Translations under genes and position numbers: made by a program
The notes under the pieces: generated by a model
What the model saw: only the letters and a program-made list of their open reading frames with translations
What the model was told of the DNA's origin: nothing
The model's database searches: none
Source of the DNA: Clostridiales bacterium VE202-21
Lineage (GTDB): Bacteria; Bacillota; Clostridia; Lachnospirales; Lachnospiraceae
Assembly (NCBI GenBank): GCA_000509105.1
Contig: BAIF02000118.1
Coordinates: forward strand, 1 to 64,000
Length of the DNA stretch: 64,000 nucleotides
Direction of reading: 5' to 3'
Shown here: positions 1 through 9,230 of the stretch, in pieces
Numbering within the stretch: the first letter of the stretch is position 1
Layout: every line of letters starts with the position of its first letter

Positions 1-61
1 GGTTCTTCAATGCGGTAGGACGGCTCCACTTTAGGGGAAAACAGACGGGGGCTATTCATGA

Positions 62-1873
62 TTATGTGTTTTTTTGCTCTTCTATTCTCTCTGCCAGATC
101 ATTTAAGTATACCCACCGCTCCATCTTTTCTTCCAGTTCTGTTTCCGCCTGGCTTTTCTGAGCCATCAGCTCATTTAATTTCCCGGAATTAGTAGCATTT
201 GCCATAATGTTGGCATTCAGCGACTCTATCTTCTCTTCCAGCGCCGCGATATCCTCATCAATGGATTCGTATTCTTTCTGTTCCTTATAGGAAAACTTTA
301 ATTTTGATGGGCGGTTCTGCTTCCACTCTTTGTATGCCTGGTTCTTATCTTCCTGCTCTTTCCCAGATGTATTATGGTCTGTTTCCGCCGCCCCCTTATT
401 CTTTTTCGCCTCCAGGTAATCTGTGTAGCCTCCCTCATATTGTACTAAATGTCCGTTTTCAAAGGCAAAGATACGGTCAGCCACATTGTCCAGGAAATAC
501 CGGTCATGGGATACTGTGATCACAATCCCGGGAAATGAATTCAGATAATCTTCCAGAATCGTCAGTGTTGGGATATCCAGGGAATTTCCCGGTTCATCCA
601 GACAGAGGGTATTAATGCCGGAACACAGAATTTTCAGCAGATACAGCCTCCGCTTCTCCCCGCCGGACAATTTACCAATGGGTGCATACTGCATATCAGG
701 AGTAAACAAAAAACGCTCCAGCATTTGAGACGCACTAATCCGCCCTTCCCTAGTCGGAATATATTCTGCGATCTCTTTCACAAAATCAATCACCCTCAGG
801 CCATCATCCATGTCCTGCTCTTCCTGGGCAAAGTAACCGATCTTAACGGTTTCTCCGATTTCAATGCTCCCTGTATCGGGCTCAATCAGACCCGCAATCA
901 TCTTAATTAAGGTTGATTTTCCGCAGCCGTTTTCACCAATAATTCCGATCCTCTGATTCTTCAGGAAAATATAGTCAAAATCCTCGATGAGTTTCCTGTC
1001 CCCAAAACCTTTACTGATATGATGAAGTTCAATCGTTTTCTTCCCCATCCTGGTTTCCATGGATTCCAATTCCACCGTCTGATCCTGAACCGGAGCCGTC
1101 CCTCTTTTCAGCGCCTCCAGACGCTCCAGACGTGCTCTTTGTTTCGTGCTCCTCGCCCGGCAGCCACGTCTGGCCCATTCCAGTTCCACACGCAGCACAC
1201 TCTGGCGTTTTCTTTCGCTCGCCAGATCCATCTCCTCACGCTGGGCTTTCAGCTCCAGAAAACCGGTATAATTCGCGTCATATCCGTACAGACTTCCACG
1301 GCTGATCTCCAAAATTTTGTTCGTTACCTTATCCAGAAAATATCTGTCATGGGTTACCATAATCACAACCCCCCGGTAGCGTTTAAGATAATCTTCCAGC
1401 CAGTTCACGGTCTCCTCATCCAAGTGGTTGGTCGGCTCGTCAAGAAGAAGGATATCCGCTTCAGAAACAAGCGCGCGCGCAAGAGCCACCCGCTTTTTCT
1501 GACCACCGGAAAGAGGCTCTATGACAGCATCATGATCTGTAATGCCAAGGCTGTTCAAAATACTTTTAGCCTCATTATCCGCATCCCATTCCTCCTGCTT
1601 CTTCCCTGAACTTACATAGGACAGCACGGTTGCACCTTCCGGAAATTCCTGATCCTGCCGCAGATAATTCATTTTTAAGCCATTCTGCTTAACAACCTGC
1701 CCCTCATCCGGCTCTTCGAGGCCAGCAATAATTTTAAGCAGTGTTGTCTTTCCTGTCCCATTAATCCCTATAATCCCAATTTTATCACCATCATGTATCC
1801 CATACGATACGTCATCAAATATGACCTTATCTCCAAATATCTTACTTATATGCTCTATATTCAAAACATTCAT
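62..1873 (-). CDS. ABC-F family ATP-binding protein, Uup-like
   Basis: Soluble twin-ATPase protein of the ABC-F family, whose members act on ribosomes rather than as transporters. No membrane segment is seen. The first nucleotide-binding domain has Walker A GINGTGKT at residues 36-43 and signature LSGGQKKR near 125. The second has GENGCGKST near 310 and LSGGEKRR near 400. A charged linker separates them, and a C-terminal coiled coil (last ~80 residues, beginning PSKLKFSYKEQKEYE) resembles the DNA/RNA-binding tail of Uup. I start at the ATG at 1873 (603 aa). An in-frame ATG four codons earlier (1885) sits directly against the AAAGGGG ribosome site, while the chosen one has a 12-nt spacing. Family is certain; the Uup subgroup and any role in antibiotic resistance are inference. 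Confidence 0.9.
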   Translation of the reverse strand: MNVLNIEHISKIFGDKVIFDDVSYGIHDGDKIGIIGINGTGKTTLLKIIAGLEEPDEGQVVKQNGLKMNYLRQDQEFPEGATVLSYVSSGKKQEEWDADNEAKSILNSLGITDHDAVIEPLSGGQKKRVALARALVSEADILLLDEPTNHLDEETVNWLEDYLKRYRGVVIMVTHDRYFLDKVTNKILEISRGSLYGYDANYTGFLELKAQREEMDLASERKRQSVLRVELEWARRGCRARSTKQRARLERLEALKRGTAPVQDQTVELESMETRMGKKTIELHHISKGFGDRKLIEDFDYIFLKNQRIGIIGENGCGKSTLIKMIAGLIEPDTGSIEIGETVKIGYFAQEEQDMDDGLRVIDFVKEIAEYIPTREGRISASQMLERFLFTPDMQYAPIGKLSGGEKRRLYLLKILCSGINTLCLDEPGNSLDIPTLTILEDYLNSFPGIVITVSHDRYFLDNVADRIFAFENGHLVQYEGGYTDYLEAKKNKGAAETDHNTSGKEQEDKNQAYKEWKQNRPSKLKFSYKEQKEYESIDEDIAALEEKIESLNANIMANATNSGKLNELMAQKSQAETELEEKMERWVYLNDLAERIEEQKNT

Positions 1874-2022
1874 TAGACTCAGCATCCCCTTTCGACCTAA
1901 TAATCATAAGGGATTTTCCAAAATACGTCAATAAACTTTTTGGGATGCTGCGCCAACACATTAAATCATTACAAATAGTTTTCATTTCTGCTAAAAAACA
2001 CGGCCTTCACTGTGCTATTTAC

Positions 2023-2664
2023 CTATACTTCCCTTATAAAATTCGTAGAATACGCTAGTTCCGTCTTTGGAAGCGCAATCCCCTCCTGCTTTCCAGCCGC
2101 AAAACACTTCACCATCCAGGCCATATTCCTTCCTATATTACGCATTGTCTGCAGTCCCTCTTCGTCTTTCATGACATCCTCCGGTTTCTGCCCGTGCACC
2201 ATATTCCAGTAAGTAGACCCAACCGTGGGCATCTGCGCAATCCCGAAATACTTCTGGATTGCATCCAGTGAGGCCGTTGTTCCGCCCCGCCGTGCGGATA
2301 CGATAGCCGCCCCCGGCTTATACTTAAATGCCCTGCAGCGTTCATCACTGCTATTCCCATAAAATGCCCTGTCCAGAAACGAAAGGATCCGTCCGCTTGG
2401 ATGCGCATAATAAACCGGAGACCCGAATACAAACCCGTCCGCCTCATAGGCCTTTTCCACAAACTCATTTACTCCATCGTCCGTAAAAACACATTTTCCA
2501 TCCCTGCACCTGCCGCACCCAAGACAGTCCCTGACCGGTTTCGCCCCAATCTGAAAAATCTCATAATCCACGCCCTCATCCAAAAGCACCCTTCCGATCT
2601 CCTCCAAAGCCGTGTATGTACATCCCTTCAAGTTACAGCTTCCATTCAGCATCAAAACTTTCAT
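2023..2664 (-). CDS. flavodoxin-family NAD(P)H-dependent oxidoreductase with four-Cys cluster
   Basis: 213-aa flavodoxin-fold protein of the iron-sulfur flavoprotein / NADPH-dependent FMN reductase type. The N-terminus MKVLMLNGSC is the phosphate-binding strand-loop for FMN. A compact cysteine cluster C47-x2-C50-x2-C53-x4-C58 resembles the cluster of archaeal and clostridial iron-sulfur flavoproteins that bind 4Fe-4S. GSPVYYAHPSG is the typical second flavin-contact loop. Probable role: cytosolic electron transfer to an unknown acceptor. It is transcribed alone. The long inverted-repeat element at 2871-3151 lies just upstream. Substrate cannot be told. Confidence 0.85.
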   Translation of the reverse strand: MKVLMLNGSCNLKGCTYTALEEIGRVLLDEGVDYEIFQIGAKPVRDCLGCGRCRDGKCVFTDDGVNEFVEKAYEADGFVFGSPVYYAHPSGRILSFLDRAFYGNSSDERCRAFKYKPGAAIVSARRGGTTASLDAIQKYFGIAQMPTVGSTYWNMVHGQKPEDVMKDEEGLQTMRNIGRNMAWMVKCFAAGKQEGIALPKTELAYSTNFIREV

Positions 2665-2870
2665 AAATCTGCCCTCCTACCAACATTTTACCATAATTAT
2701 ACCAGCATCCCAGCCCATAAACAAGAATCTTCCTGGCAAAGCTCCCGGCGCAAACAGCCCCGCCATCCTACCTAAACCATCACGTTCCACCAAACGATTC
2801 AATAAGCCTCCACCGCTTAGCCCCCACCCGGTGAACGTCCCATCCCTACCGCCCGGATGCACCAGCTTTA

Positions 2871-3151
2871 AAACCGGGAAGCCTTGCACCTGGCGGGAGC
2901 ATATATGCCATTTTAAAAGTCCTAGAGTTTACGTTAGAATCCCTTAAGGAAAGAACATAGAAAACGGTGGGCAGAATTTGCCGTCTCACGGCAAATTCTG
3001 AAGCGGCCTAAGACCCGAAATTACCAAATTTCGGGTTGCATGCCGCTGGACCGCCATTTTCTATGTTTTTTCCTTTAGGGATTCTTACGTAAACGGAGCC
3101 GATTTTTAAAATGGCATATATGCTCCCGCCAGGTGCAAGGCTTCCCGGTTT
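2871..3151 (-). repeat. large folded inverted-repeat element, copy A
   Basis: Seen directly: a perfect 48-bp inverted repeat, arms 2871-2918 and 3104-3151. An imperfect second stem lies inside it (about 2925-2970 with 3051-3094). At the tip are two hairpins, 2973-2999 (12-bp arms) and 3013-3036 (10-bp arms), the latter closed by GCGGC/GCCGC. Read on the minus strand the tip has the same order of parts as the elements at 48733-49031 and 56785-57028: stem, about 5x5 internal loop (ATGCA / CTTAG), 10-bp hairpin, 2-nt linker, second hairpin. It lies between the ends of ldh and the flavoprotein gene start. Function unknown; structured RNA or cruciform DNA element. Confidence 0.85.
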
Positions 3152-3166
3152 CAAAGCGTCCCCTCT

Positions 3167-4102
3167 CTACAAAGATTCCATAATTTTCTGAAGCCCCTGT
3201 GCCGACTCACTCAAAGCATCTTTTTCCTGTGCATTCAGAGGGATCTCTATAATATCCTCCGCCCCATTTCTTCCTACCACAGTAGGCAGGCCAATACAGA
3301 CGTGATTGAGCCCGTAATGACCCTGAGCCAGGCTGGAGACTGTCATAATCGAATGCTCATCACGCACCAGCGCCTGGGCGATTCTTTTTACTGCCATCGC
3401 GACAGCATAGAAAGTAGAGCCTTTTCTGTCTATAATCTCATAAGCGCTGTCGCGGACTTCTTCGTATATTTCATTGAGCTGAAGGCTGTCGCGGGTTCGC
3501 CCGTGCTGGCGGCAGTATTCGTCTACAGGAAGGCCTGCCACCGTTGCGCTGCTCCAGACTGCAAGCTCGCTGTCACCGTGTTCTCCGATCATCCATGCAT
3601 GGATATTTCGGTAATCCAAATTGAACTTCTTGCCCAAAAGATATTTGAGTCTTGCGGTATCCAGCACGGTTCCGCTTCCGATTACCCGGCTGGCCGGAAA
3701 ACCAGACAGCTTCAGCGCCAGACTGGTTAGGATATCTACCGGATTTGTCACAATCAGCAGAATACACTCGGAATTGTATTTTACAATTTCCGGGATGATC
3801 TGTCGGAAAACCTTTGCATTCTTAGCGGAGATATCCAGCCTTGTCTCACCCGGCATCTGATTAGCACCTGCCGTCACCACAACCAGATATGCATCTTTAA
3901 GATCCTCGTAATCTCCGGCATAGATATCAGAGGGGACGGTAAACGGAATACCGTGCCCGATGTCCAGGGCCTCTCCTTCCGCCTTGCGCCTGTCAATATC
4001 AATCAGGACCATTTCATTGAACAATCCGCTTTCCACCAGTGTATATGCGGTTGTGGCGCCTACGCCGCCGCATCCGATAATTCCACATTTTTGAACATTC
4101 AT
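3167..4102 (-). CDS. ldh: L-lactate dehydrogenase
   Basis: Cytosolic NAD-dependent enzyme interconverting pyruvate and L-lactate, regenerating NAD+ in fermentation. 311 aa, normal length. The Rossmann loop GCGGVG (residues 10-15), an acidic residue at the end of the second strand (DIDRR), the substrate-specificity loop AGANQMPGETRLD (Gln, typical of lactate rather than malate dehydrogenase) and the catalytic histidine motif GEHGDSE are all present. Monocistronic. A possible promoter reads leftwards from the divergent region: TTGTCA at 4169-4174 and TATAAG 16 bp further on, overlapping the -35 of the divergent ABC operon. Confidence 0.95.
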   Translation of the reverse strand: MNVQKCGIIGCGGVGATTAYTLVESGLFNEMVLIDIDRRKAEGEALDIGHGIPFTVPSDIYAGDYEDLKDAYLVVVTAGANQMPGETRLDISAKNAKVFRQIIPEIVKYNSECILLIVTNPVDILTSLALKLSGFPASRVIGSGTVLDTARLKYLLGKKFNLDYRNIHAWMIGEHGDSELAVWSSATVAGLPVDEYCRQHGRTRDSLQLNEIYEEVRDSAYEIIDRKGSTFYAVAMAVKRIAQALVRDEHSIMTVSSLAQGHYGLNHVCIGLPTVVGRNGAEDIIEIPLNAQEKDALSESAQGLQKIMESL

Positions 4103-4166
4103 TCTTCTTCATTTCCTTTCTGTTTTCTGTTATTATTTCCCATCACTTATATTTTGTATTCCCCTA

Positions 4167-4226
4167 TTGACAAATATATATTTAGGGTATACTGTATATA
4201 TAAACATACACAGTATATATACAGTA
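4167..4226 (+). promoter_or_regulatory. promoter and palindromic operator of the GntR/ABC operon
   Basis: TTGACA at 4167-4172 and TATACT at 4188-4193 (15-bp spacing) precede the ABC operon. A perfect 13-bp inverted repeat, TACTGTATATATA at 4190-4202 and its complement at 4214-4226 with an 11-bp spacer, overlaps the -10 and start region. Position and form fit an operator for the YtrA-like GntR protein encoded at 5892-6287; binding by that protein is inference. Confidence 0.7.
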
Positions 4227-4250
4227 AGATTCACAGTCAGGAGGATCGCT

Positions 4251-5107
4251 ATGGACAATCTGCTTGAAATCAAAAATCTGAACAAAACAATTGGAAGTTT
4301 AAAACTCACAGATATTAATCTTACACTGGAACCTGGATATATCATGGGACTGATCGGCAGGAACGGCGCAGGAAAAACCTCCCTGATCAAGACAATCCTG
4401 CGCCTCTATCAGAAAGACAGCGGGGAGGTCTTCATCAACGGGCATTCCATGGACACCCAGGAGCGCCGGGCAAAGGATGACATTGGCTTCGTACTGGATG
4501 AATCACCCTTTGAAGACAATCTTACCGTTGAAACAAACGGGAAATCTTTCGGTTCCCTGTATTCCCGGTATGACCATGCACTGTTTCTGAAGTTCTGCAG
4601 CAGATTTGAAATATCCCCAGGCAGAAGGCCGGGAAACTTTCCAAAGGACAGAAGACCCGGTTTCAGCTGGCCTTTGCACTCTCCCATGATGCAAAGCTTT
4701 TCCTGATGGATGAACCCTCTGCTGGCCTGGATCCTCTATTTCGCAGAGAACTGCTTGGTTATATGCAGGATATCGTAGAGAACGGCACACGCAGCATCCT
4801 GTTTTCCACCCACCTTACTTCCGATTTAGATCAGATTGGAGATTATATCGCCCTTATGGATAACGGCAGCCTCTGCCTCCAGCTGGATAAAGAGGAATTA
4901 AATGAAAGATTCTATATCGCATATGGTACCCGGGAACAGATTGAACACCTTTTCGGCGCCAATGTGATCTGTCGTCTCCACGAAGCATACCGTAGCTCCC
5001 TGCTTATTGAATATCCGCGGGAAGGACAGCTGCTGGAACTGGAAACAGCAAGGCCGACACTGGATGATCTGATGTATTATCTTAGCAAAGGGGGTTTTAT
5101 CAAATGA
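4251..5107 (+). CDS. ABC transporter ATP-binding protein (frameshifted)
   Basis: ATPase subunit of an ABC-2 type transporter, about 285 aa when the frame is restored. Walker A GRNGAGKT, then signature region KLSKGQKTRF, Walker B LFLMDEPSAGLDP and a switch histidine in FSTHLTSDL. The reading frame breaks at the CCCC run 4615-4618: upstream frame reads FEISPG, and adding one C gives FEISPRQKAGKLSKGQ, joining the downstream frame exactly. One base is therefore missing (sequencing error or recent mutation). Start ATG 4251 has CAGGAGG at 4238-4244. Its stop overlaps the permease start (ATGA). First gene of a YtrA-type operon. Confidence 0.85.
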
Positions 5108-5886
5108 TCCGGATTATCTTAAATGATTTATGGCTGGATGTTAAGAGAAACTTTTTAACCTTTATTCTGTACTTTATCGTATACGCTGTGATTGTAATTC
5201 TGGGTGTACAGATCGCACTGGTTCAGTTCTTGAGGGATCTTCAGATATCCGGCAAGGATTACAGCGCTGAGATACTTGCCGCCATGGAGTCCTCCCCAAC
5301 GCTCCAAGCCGCTGCCGTATCGATCACAGCCGTTGCGACAATCCTGTTTTTATGGCTGGTTTTGAGAAAAATGCCAATCCGGCTTGCCATGCCTCTTTAC
5401 GTCTGTGCCGTGGGCGAAAAAGAAAAAATGCATTATCTCCGCTTTCACCTTGTCGTAAAAGTCATCTTAAGCCTGCTGCTCACCATCCTGGTACAGCTGT
5501 TTATGTCCGGACGTTTCTTCCTCTTGGGAGGCTGGATGGAGATGGTTGTCCAGCTTGGATTATGGTTTTTCCTGATTCTGGCGCTGAACCTGCGCACAGA
5601 CCCGGGAAACCGGAAAGAGGCGCTGGAGGCAGCGCCTGATATGGTCACTGAAAAAAGCGAGGAAGTCATTGCAGGAGTATACTGGTTTGCACTGCTGATC
5701 GTAGAAAACATTGTATTCTATACGCTCGCCGTTACACACATAACATGGAACCACTGGATATTCCTTGTATGGATGCTGCTCTTTGCAGTCAATGCCCTGA
5801 TTGCCGTGCGGTGCAGTTCCCCTATCCTTTCCTATATGCTCTCTTATGAGAAAATGTACTATCCTCTTCCGGATAAAAAGGAGTGA
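5104..5886 (+). CDS. ABC-2 type permease of GntR-linked transporter
   Basis: 260-aa hydrophobic protein with about six membrane segments, for example FILYFIVYAVIVILGVQIAL near the N-terminus and IVENIVFYTLAVTHITW near the C-terminus. No recognised domain beyond ABC-2-like topology. Overlaps the preceding ATPase gene by four bases and is followed by the GntR gene, so it is most likely the membrane partner of the ATPase at 4251-5107. By analogy with ytr-type operons it may respond to cell-envelope stress; substrate unknown. Confidence 0.75.
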   Translation: MIRIILNDLWLDVKRNFLTFILYFIVYAVIVILGVQIALVQFLRDLQISGKDYSAEILAAMESSPTLQAAAVSITAVATILFLWLVLRKMPIRLAMPLYVCAVGEKEKMHYLRFHLVVKVILSLLLTILVQLFMSGRFFLLGGWMEMVVQLGLWFFLILALNLRTDPGNRKEALEAAPDMVTEKSEEVIAGVYWFALLIVENIVFYTLAVTHITWNHWIFLVWMLLFAVNALIAVRCSSPILSYMLSYEKMYYPLPDKKE

Positions 5887-5891
5887 GCCCT

Positions 5892-6287
5892 TTGAATATA
5901 TTTATAAAAGAAGATTCCAGCCTGCCTATATATGAACAGATCGTACAGGCCGTAAAAAATTCCATATTAAACGGAGAACTGCTCCCTGGCAGCATGCTTC
6001 CCTCCATCCGTTCTCTTGCCAGAGATCTAGGGATCAGTGTCATTACCACAAAACGCGCCTATGAAGACCTGGAGGCCGGGGGCCTGATTTACTCCCAGCA
6101 GGGAAAAGGATTCTTTGTAAAAGAACCTGACAGAGAAGCGCTTCGGGAAGAACAGCTGAAACGCCTTGAGGACGCTGTGACAGAATGCGTCAAAGAAGGG
6201 CGGCGTCTTGATTTGACCTGTGCCCAGTTTCAGGATATGATACAGATACTTTGGGAAGGAAGTGAGGATTCAGATGACCGTATTTGA
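5892..6287 (+). CDS. GntR family regulator, YtrA subfamily
   Basis: 131-aa one-domain regulator. An N-terminal winged helix (LPIYEQIVQAVKNSILNGEL, then LPSIRSLARDLGISVITTKRAYEDLEAGGLI) is followed by a short helical C-terminal tail typical of the small YtrA group, which has no ligand domain. I choose the TTG at 5892: AAGGAG at 5878-5883 lies 8 nt upstream, whereas the in-frame GTG at 5883 overlaps that site. It sits inside the transporter operon it probably represses, via the palindrome at 4190-4226. Overlaps the next gene by 14 bp. Confidence 0.88.
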   Translation: MNIFIKEDSSLPIYEQIVQAVKNSILNGELLPGSMLPSIRSLARDLGISVITTKRAYEDLEAGGLIYSQQGKGFFVKEPDREALREEQLKRLEDAVTECVKEGRRLDLTCAQFQDMIQILWEGSEDSDDRI

Positions 6288-7005
6288 GTGTGCAGGCATC
6301 AATAAAAAATATAAGAATTTCACCTTGGAAGACATCTCTTTCCGGCTGGAGAGCGGGTATCTTACGGCACTGATCGGCCCGAACGGCTCAGGTAAGACAA
6401 CGTTATTCCATTGTATTTCCGGGGCCGCCCGCAATTTCACGGGAGACGCTTCTATTGACGGGATTTCGCTGCGCAGCGAACCGGAAAAGTATAAGGAGAA
6501 GATCGGCTTTGTATCCGAGACACTATCTTTTTATCTGGAAAGCTCTATATTGGAAAACGGACATCTGCTGGGCACATTTTTCTCTGACTGGTCCATGGAA
6601 GATTTCTATACCTATCTGGATAAAATGGAACTCCCCCCTTCAAAGCCGCTTTATCAGCTGTCCAAGGGGGAAATGATGAAGATGCAATTCTGTTTCGCCC
6701 TGGCCCACCGCCCGCGCTTTTTGCTCCTGGATGAGCCTATGGCCGGTTTTGATCCGGTATTCCGAAGGGATTTTCTTGCTATGATGCAGGATATTTTAAA
6801 CAAAAATATCGGAATCCTGCTCTCTACGCATATTACAGAAGATCTGGACAAATTGGCTGATTATGTCCTTGTACTTAAGGATGGAAAGCTGGTACAAAAT
6901 AACACCCGTGAAGTCCTGGAGGATCAGCACAGGAACACTGACCCAAAAAGGAAAGCGCCGGATGCCTCGTTTGAGCGATTTCGCATCCGTGATTTATTAT
7001 CCTGA
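6274..7005 (+). CDS. ABC transporter ATP-binding protein
   Basis: 243-aa ATPase subunit. Walker A GPNGSGKTT, signature region LSKGEMMKM, Walker B FLLLDEPMAGFDP and H-loop LLSTHITEDL are all intact. The start at 6274 is preferred because it begins the conserved MTVFECAGINKKY stretch and has GGAAG-type sites upstream; a GTG at 6262 is possible. Overlaps the GntR gene. Similar to the ATPase at 4251-5107, suggesting duplication within the operon. Confidence 0.88.
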   Translation: MTVFECAGINKKYKNFTLEDISFRLESGYLTALIGPNGSGKTTLFHCISGAARNFTGDASIDGISLRSEPEKYKEKIGFVSETLSFYLESSILENGHLLGTFFSDWSMEDFYTYLDKMELPPSKPLYQLSKGEMMKMQFCFALAHRPRFLLLDEPMAGFDPVFRRDFLAMMQDILNKNIGILLSTHITEDLDKLADYVLVLKDGKLVQNNTREVLEDQHRNTDPKRKAPDASFERFRIRDLLS

Positions 7006-7028
7006 TATAAAGAAGGAGGACGATGGTA

Positions 7029-7567
7029 TGAACCTTTATCAAAAAGAAAAAGCTCGCATCCGCATCGGTTATCACTATTTTATCATGGCAGCCTGCATGT
7101 ACTTCTTTTTCATGCAGGTCCAGAGCGAAACATCGATGCAGATCAGCGCCATGAATGCCGGAATGGGTGTTGGGGATAGTGTGATACTGGCGCCGGATTC
7201 ACCGGTATCGTTTGGCCACTCCGCATTCTGGATCGGAATCGTGCTGGAGATGTTTTATCTGAACCGCCGTTTATTCTGGATCCGCGAGAGGGGGCGCTTA
7301 ACATTTCTTCTCAGAAAGTATGACACGCTTCCGGTTTCCAGACGTGATCTCTATATAGCAAAAGCAAAAGTTATGCTGAAAGCTTATGCTATTTATCTGA
7401 TCGCTTTCTTGATTATTTATTATGAAATTATCTTATCGAACTATTTATCAAATGCCCTGTGGCTGGAACCGATCCCCTGGATACTGCTCTGTTTTATCCT
7501 TGGATTTCTCATAATCCTGGCGCTGCTTGGCATGGACTGGCTGCAGGATCGGCGCACAGGCAGCTGA
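7029..7567 (+). CDS. membrane protein of the GntR/ABC operon
   Basis: 179-aa protein with about four membrane segments (YFIMAACMYFFFMQ; a helix after SFGHSAFWIGIVLEMFYL; AYAIYLIAFLIIYYEIIL; IPWILLCFILGFLIILALLG). AAGGAGG precedes the ATG. Last gene of the operon, presumably the permease for the ATPase just upstream. Shorter than the first permease (260 aa). No frame interruption is apparent. Family not recognised. Confidence 0.65.
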
Positions 7568-7610
7568 CAGGAGTTTTATTAAGCCTTTTTCGAACCCTTT
7601 GATTGATAAA

Positions 7611-7652
7611 GAGGAGGCCGGCGATGCACCCCCATGCACCGCCGGCCTCCTC
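7611..7652. terminator. bidirectional terminator between ABC operon and MATE gene
   Basis: Perfect 13-bp GC-rich stem (GAGGAGGCCGGCG at 7611-7623 with its complement at 7640-7652). It is followed by CATTTTAT on the plus side and TTTATC on the minus side. Sits between convergent genes. Confidence 0.8.
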
Positions 7653-7656
7653 CATT

Positions 7657-8988
7657 TTATATCAGCCTGCTCTTCTTCCACACTCCCGAGAAATAAAATC
7701 CCAGGGACAATGCGGTTCCAATCAGCCAGCCCACGGGCCAGGACAGCCAAATTCCTGTGGCCCCCCAAATTCCAGAGAATAAATAGGCGAGCACGACACG
7801 CAGGATAAGATCTGAAAAAGTGGCCGCCATGAATGCCTTCATTGCTCCCGCACCTCTCAGAATACCGTCCGAGATTAATTTTAAGGATATGATCATGTAG
7901 AACGGCGAGACAATCTTTAAAAATTCCACGCCTACATCCGCAGCCTGTTCTCCACCTTCACTCATAAACAGCTGTACAATGGGCCTTCCACAGAAAAAGA
8001 AAAGCAGAAACACAGGAACGGCCACACTCAGAACCATAAACACACCGGAGCGGAATCCCTTCGCAACACGTTCCGTCTTCTGTGCCCCAGTATTCTGTGC
8101 TGTAAAACTGGACAAACCATTTCCCAGCGTCGTAAAAGACGTGATTGCAAAGGTATTGATCTTCATTCCCGCAGAATACCCGGCTACCACCGCAGAACCA
8201 TAACTGTTGATCAGACCTTGCACAAACAAATTTCCGACGGAGATAAAGCTCTGCTGCAGAATGCTTGGAACAGAAATCTCCATGATCTTTTTCAACATAG
8301 AACCAGAAAACAGCTTGTATTTTAGGCTTTCCACTGCCTTCAGGCGCTTCCTTAATGTAATAAATGCCAGGAATGAGGACAGCCCCTGTGCCAGAAATGT
8401 AGCCCACGCCACTCCGCTTACGCCCATATGAAAGTTGATCACAAACACCAAGTCCAGAACGATATTCCCCAGCGAAGAAGCGATAAGAAAGTACAGCGGC
8501 GTCCTGGAATCGCCCAGGGCGGTAAATACTCCCGTGCAGATATTATACAGAAACAGGAAGATCAGCCCGCCTATGTATATGTTAAGATAAAGCGCCGAAT
8601 CGCCGAAAATGTCTCCCGGAGTCTTTAAGAGAACCATCAACGGCCTACTGAATATAAGCCCCAATGCGGTCAGCAGAGCGCCGATTCCCAGGACCGTCAG
8701 CAGAGAAGTGCTGACAGCGCTTTTCATCTGTCTATATTCCTTTGCTCCAAAATACAAGGAAATGACGACGGAGCACCCGATATTAAGCCCGGTCGCAACT
8801 GCCATAAATATCATGGTAATCGGATAAGATGCCCCGACCGCAGCCAGTGCATTCACGCCTACGAACTTGCCTGCAACAATACTGTCTACTATATTATACA
8901 GCTGCTGGAACATGACGCTTACCAGCATCGGAATCGTAAATTTCCAGAGAACCCCTGATGGTTTTCCTACTGTCATATCTGTTATCAT
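7657..8988 (-). CDS. MATE family efflux transporter
   Basis: 443-aa multidrug and toxic compound extrusion protein, about 12 membrane helices in two homologous halves. The N-terminal half begins with the typical SGVLWKFTIPMLVSVMFQQLYNIVDSIVAG, here given as its two parts SGVLWKFTIP and MLVSVMFQQLYNIVDS. The second half starts near ILQQSFISVGNLFVQGLI. Expected to export cationic compounds using an ion gradient across the inner membrane. GGGAG lies 9 nt before the ATG. The inverted repeat at 9021-9078 lies just upstream and may control it. Substrate unknown. Confidence 0.93.
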   Translation of the reverse strand: MITDMTVGKPSGVLWKFTIPMLVSVMFQQLYNIVDSIVAGKFVGVNALAAVGASYPITMIFMAVATGLNIGCSVVISLYFGAKEYRQMKSAVSTSLLTVLGIGALLTALGLIFSRPLMVLLKTPGDIFGDSALYLNIYIGGLIFLFLYNICTGVFTALGDSRTPLYFLIASSLGNIVLDLVFVINFHMGVSGVAWATFLAQGLSSFLAFITLRKRLKAVESLKYKLFSGSMLKKIMEISVPSILQQSFISVGNLFVQGLINSYGSAVVAGYSAGMKINTFAITSFTTLGNGLSSFTAQNTGAQKTERVAKGFRSGVFMVLSVAVPVFLLFFFCGRPIVQLFMSEGGEQAADVGVEFLKIVSPFYMIISLKLISDGILRGAGAMKAFMAATFSDLILRVVLAYLFSGIWGATGIWLSWPVGWLIGTALSLGFYFSGVWKKSRLI

Positions 8989-9020
8989 AAAGTATCACTC
9001 CCGTCTTTCGTATCATGTAT

Positions 9021-9078
9021 TAGTACATCGTATAATAATTAACTGCCTCATAAGCTAACCTTATTTTACGATGTACTA
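9021..9078 (-). promoter_or_regulatory. inverted repeat upstream of MATE gene
   Basis: Perfect 12-bp inverted repeat TAGTACATCGTA (9021-9032) and its complement (9067-9078), 34 bp apart. A related half-site, CGTATCATGTA, lies at 9009-9019. Such spaced half-sites upstream of a drug exporter suggest regulator binding. No regulator gene is adjacent. Confidence 0.5.
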
Positions 9079-9230
9079 GTTGGCGCCACAACATTTTCCA
9101 TTCTACCACTTTTGGAAAAAATATGAAAGATTTCTTAGAACTTTATGAATTTTTGATGTTATCACTTGAGTATACATGAAAAAAGTTATACAATGACCAC
9201 CAGTAATATTGACATTTGAGGAGGATCTGC

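Noticed and set aside
1..61. Edge fragment of a gene left of the ABC-F gene
   Set aside because: Too short to support a frame or family.
2871..3151. CRISPR array or ordinary rho-independent terminator
   Set aside because: No regularly spaced direct repeats. The stem is far longer than a terminator and lacks a T-run.
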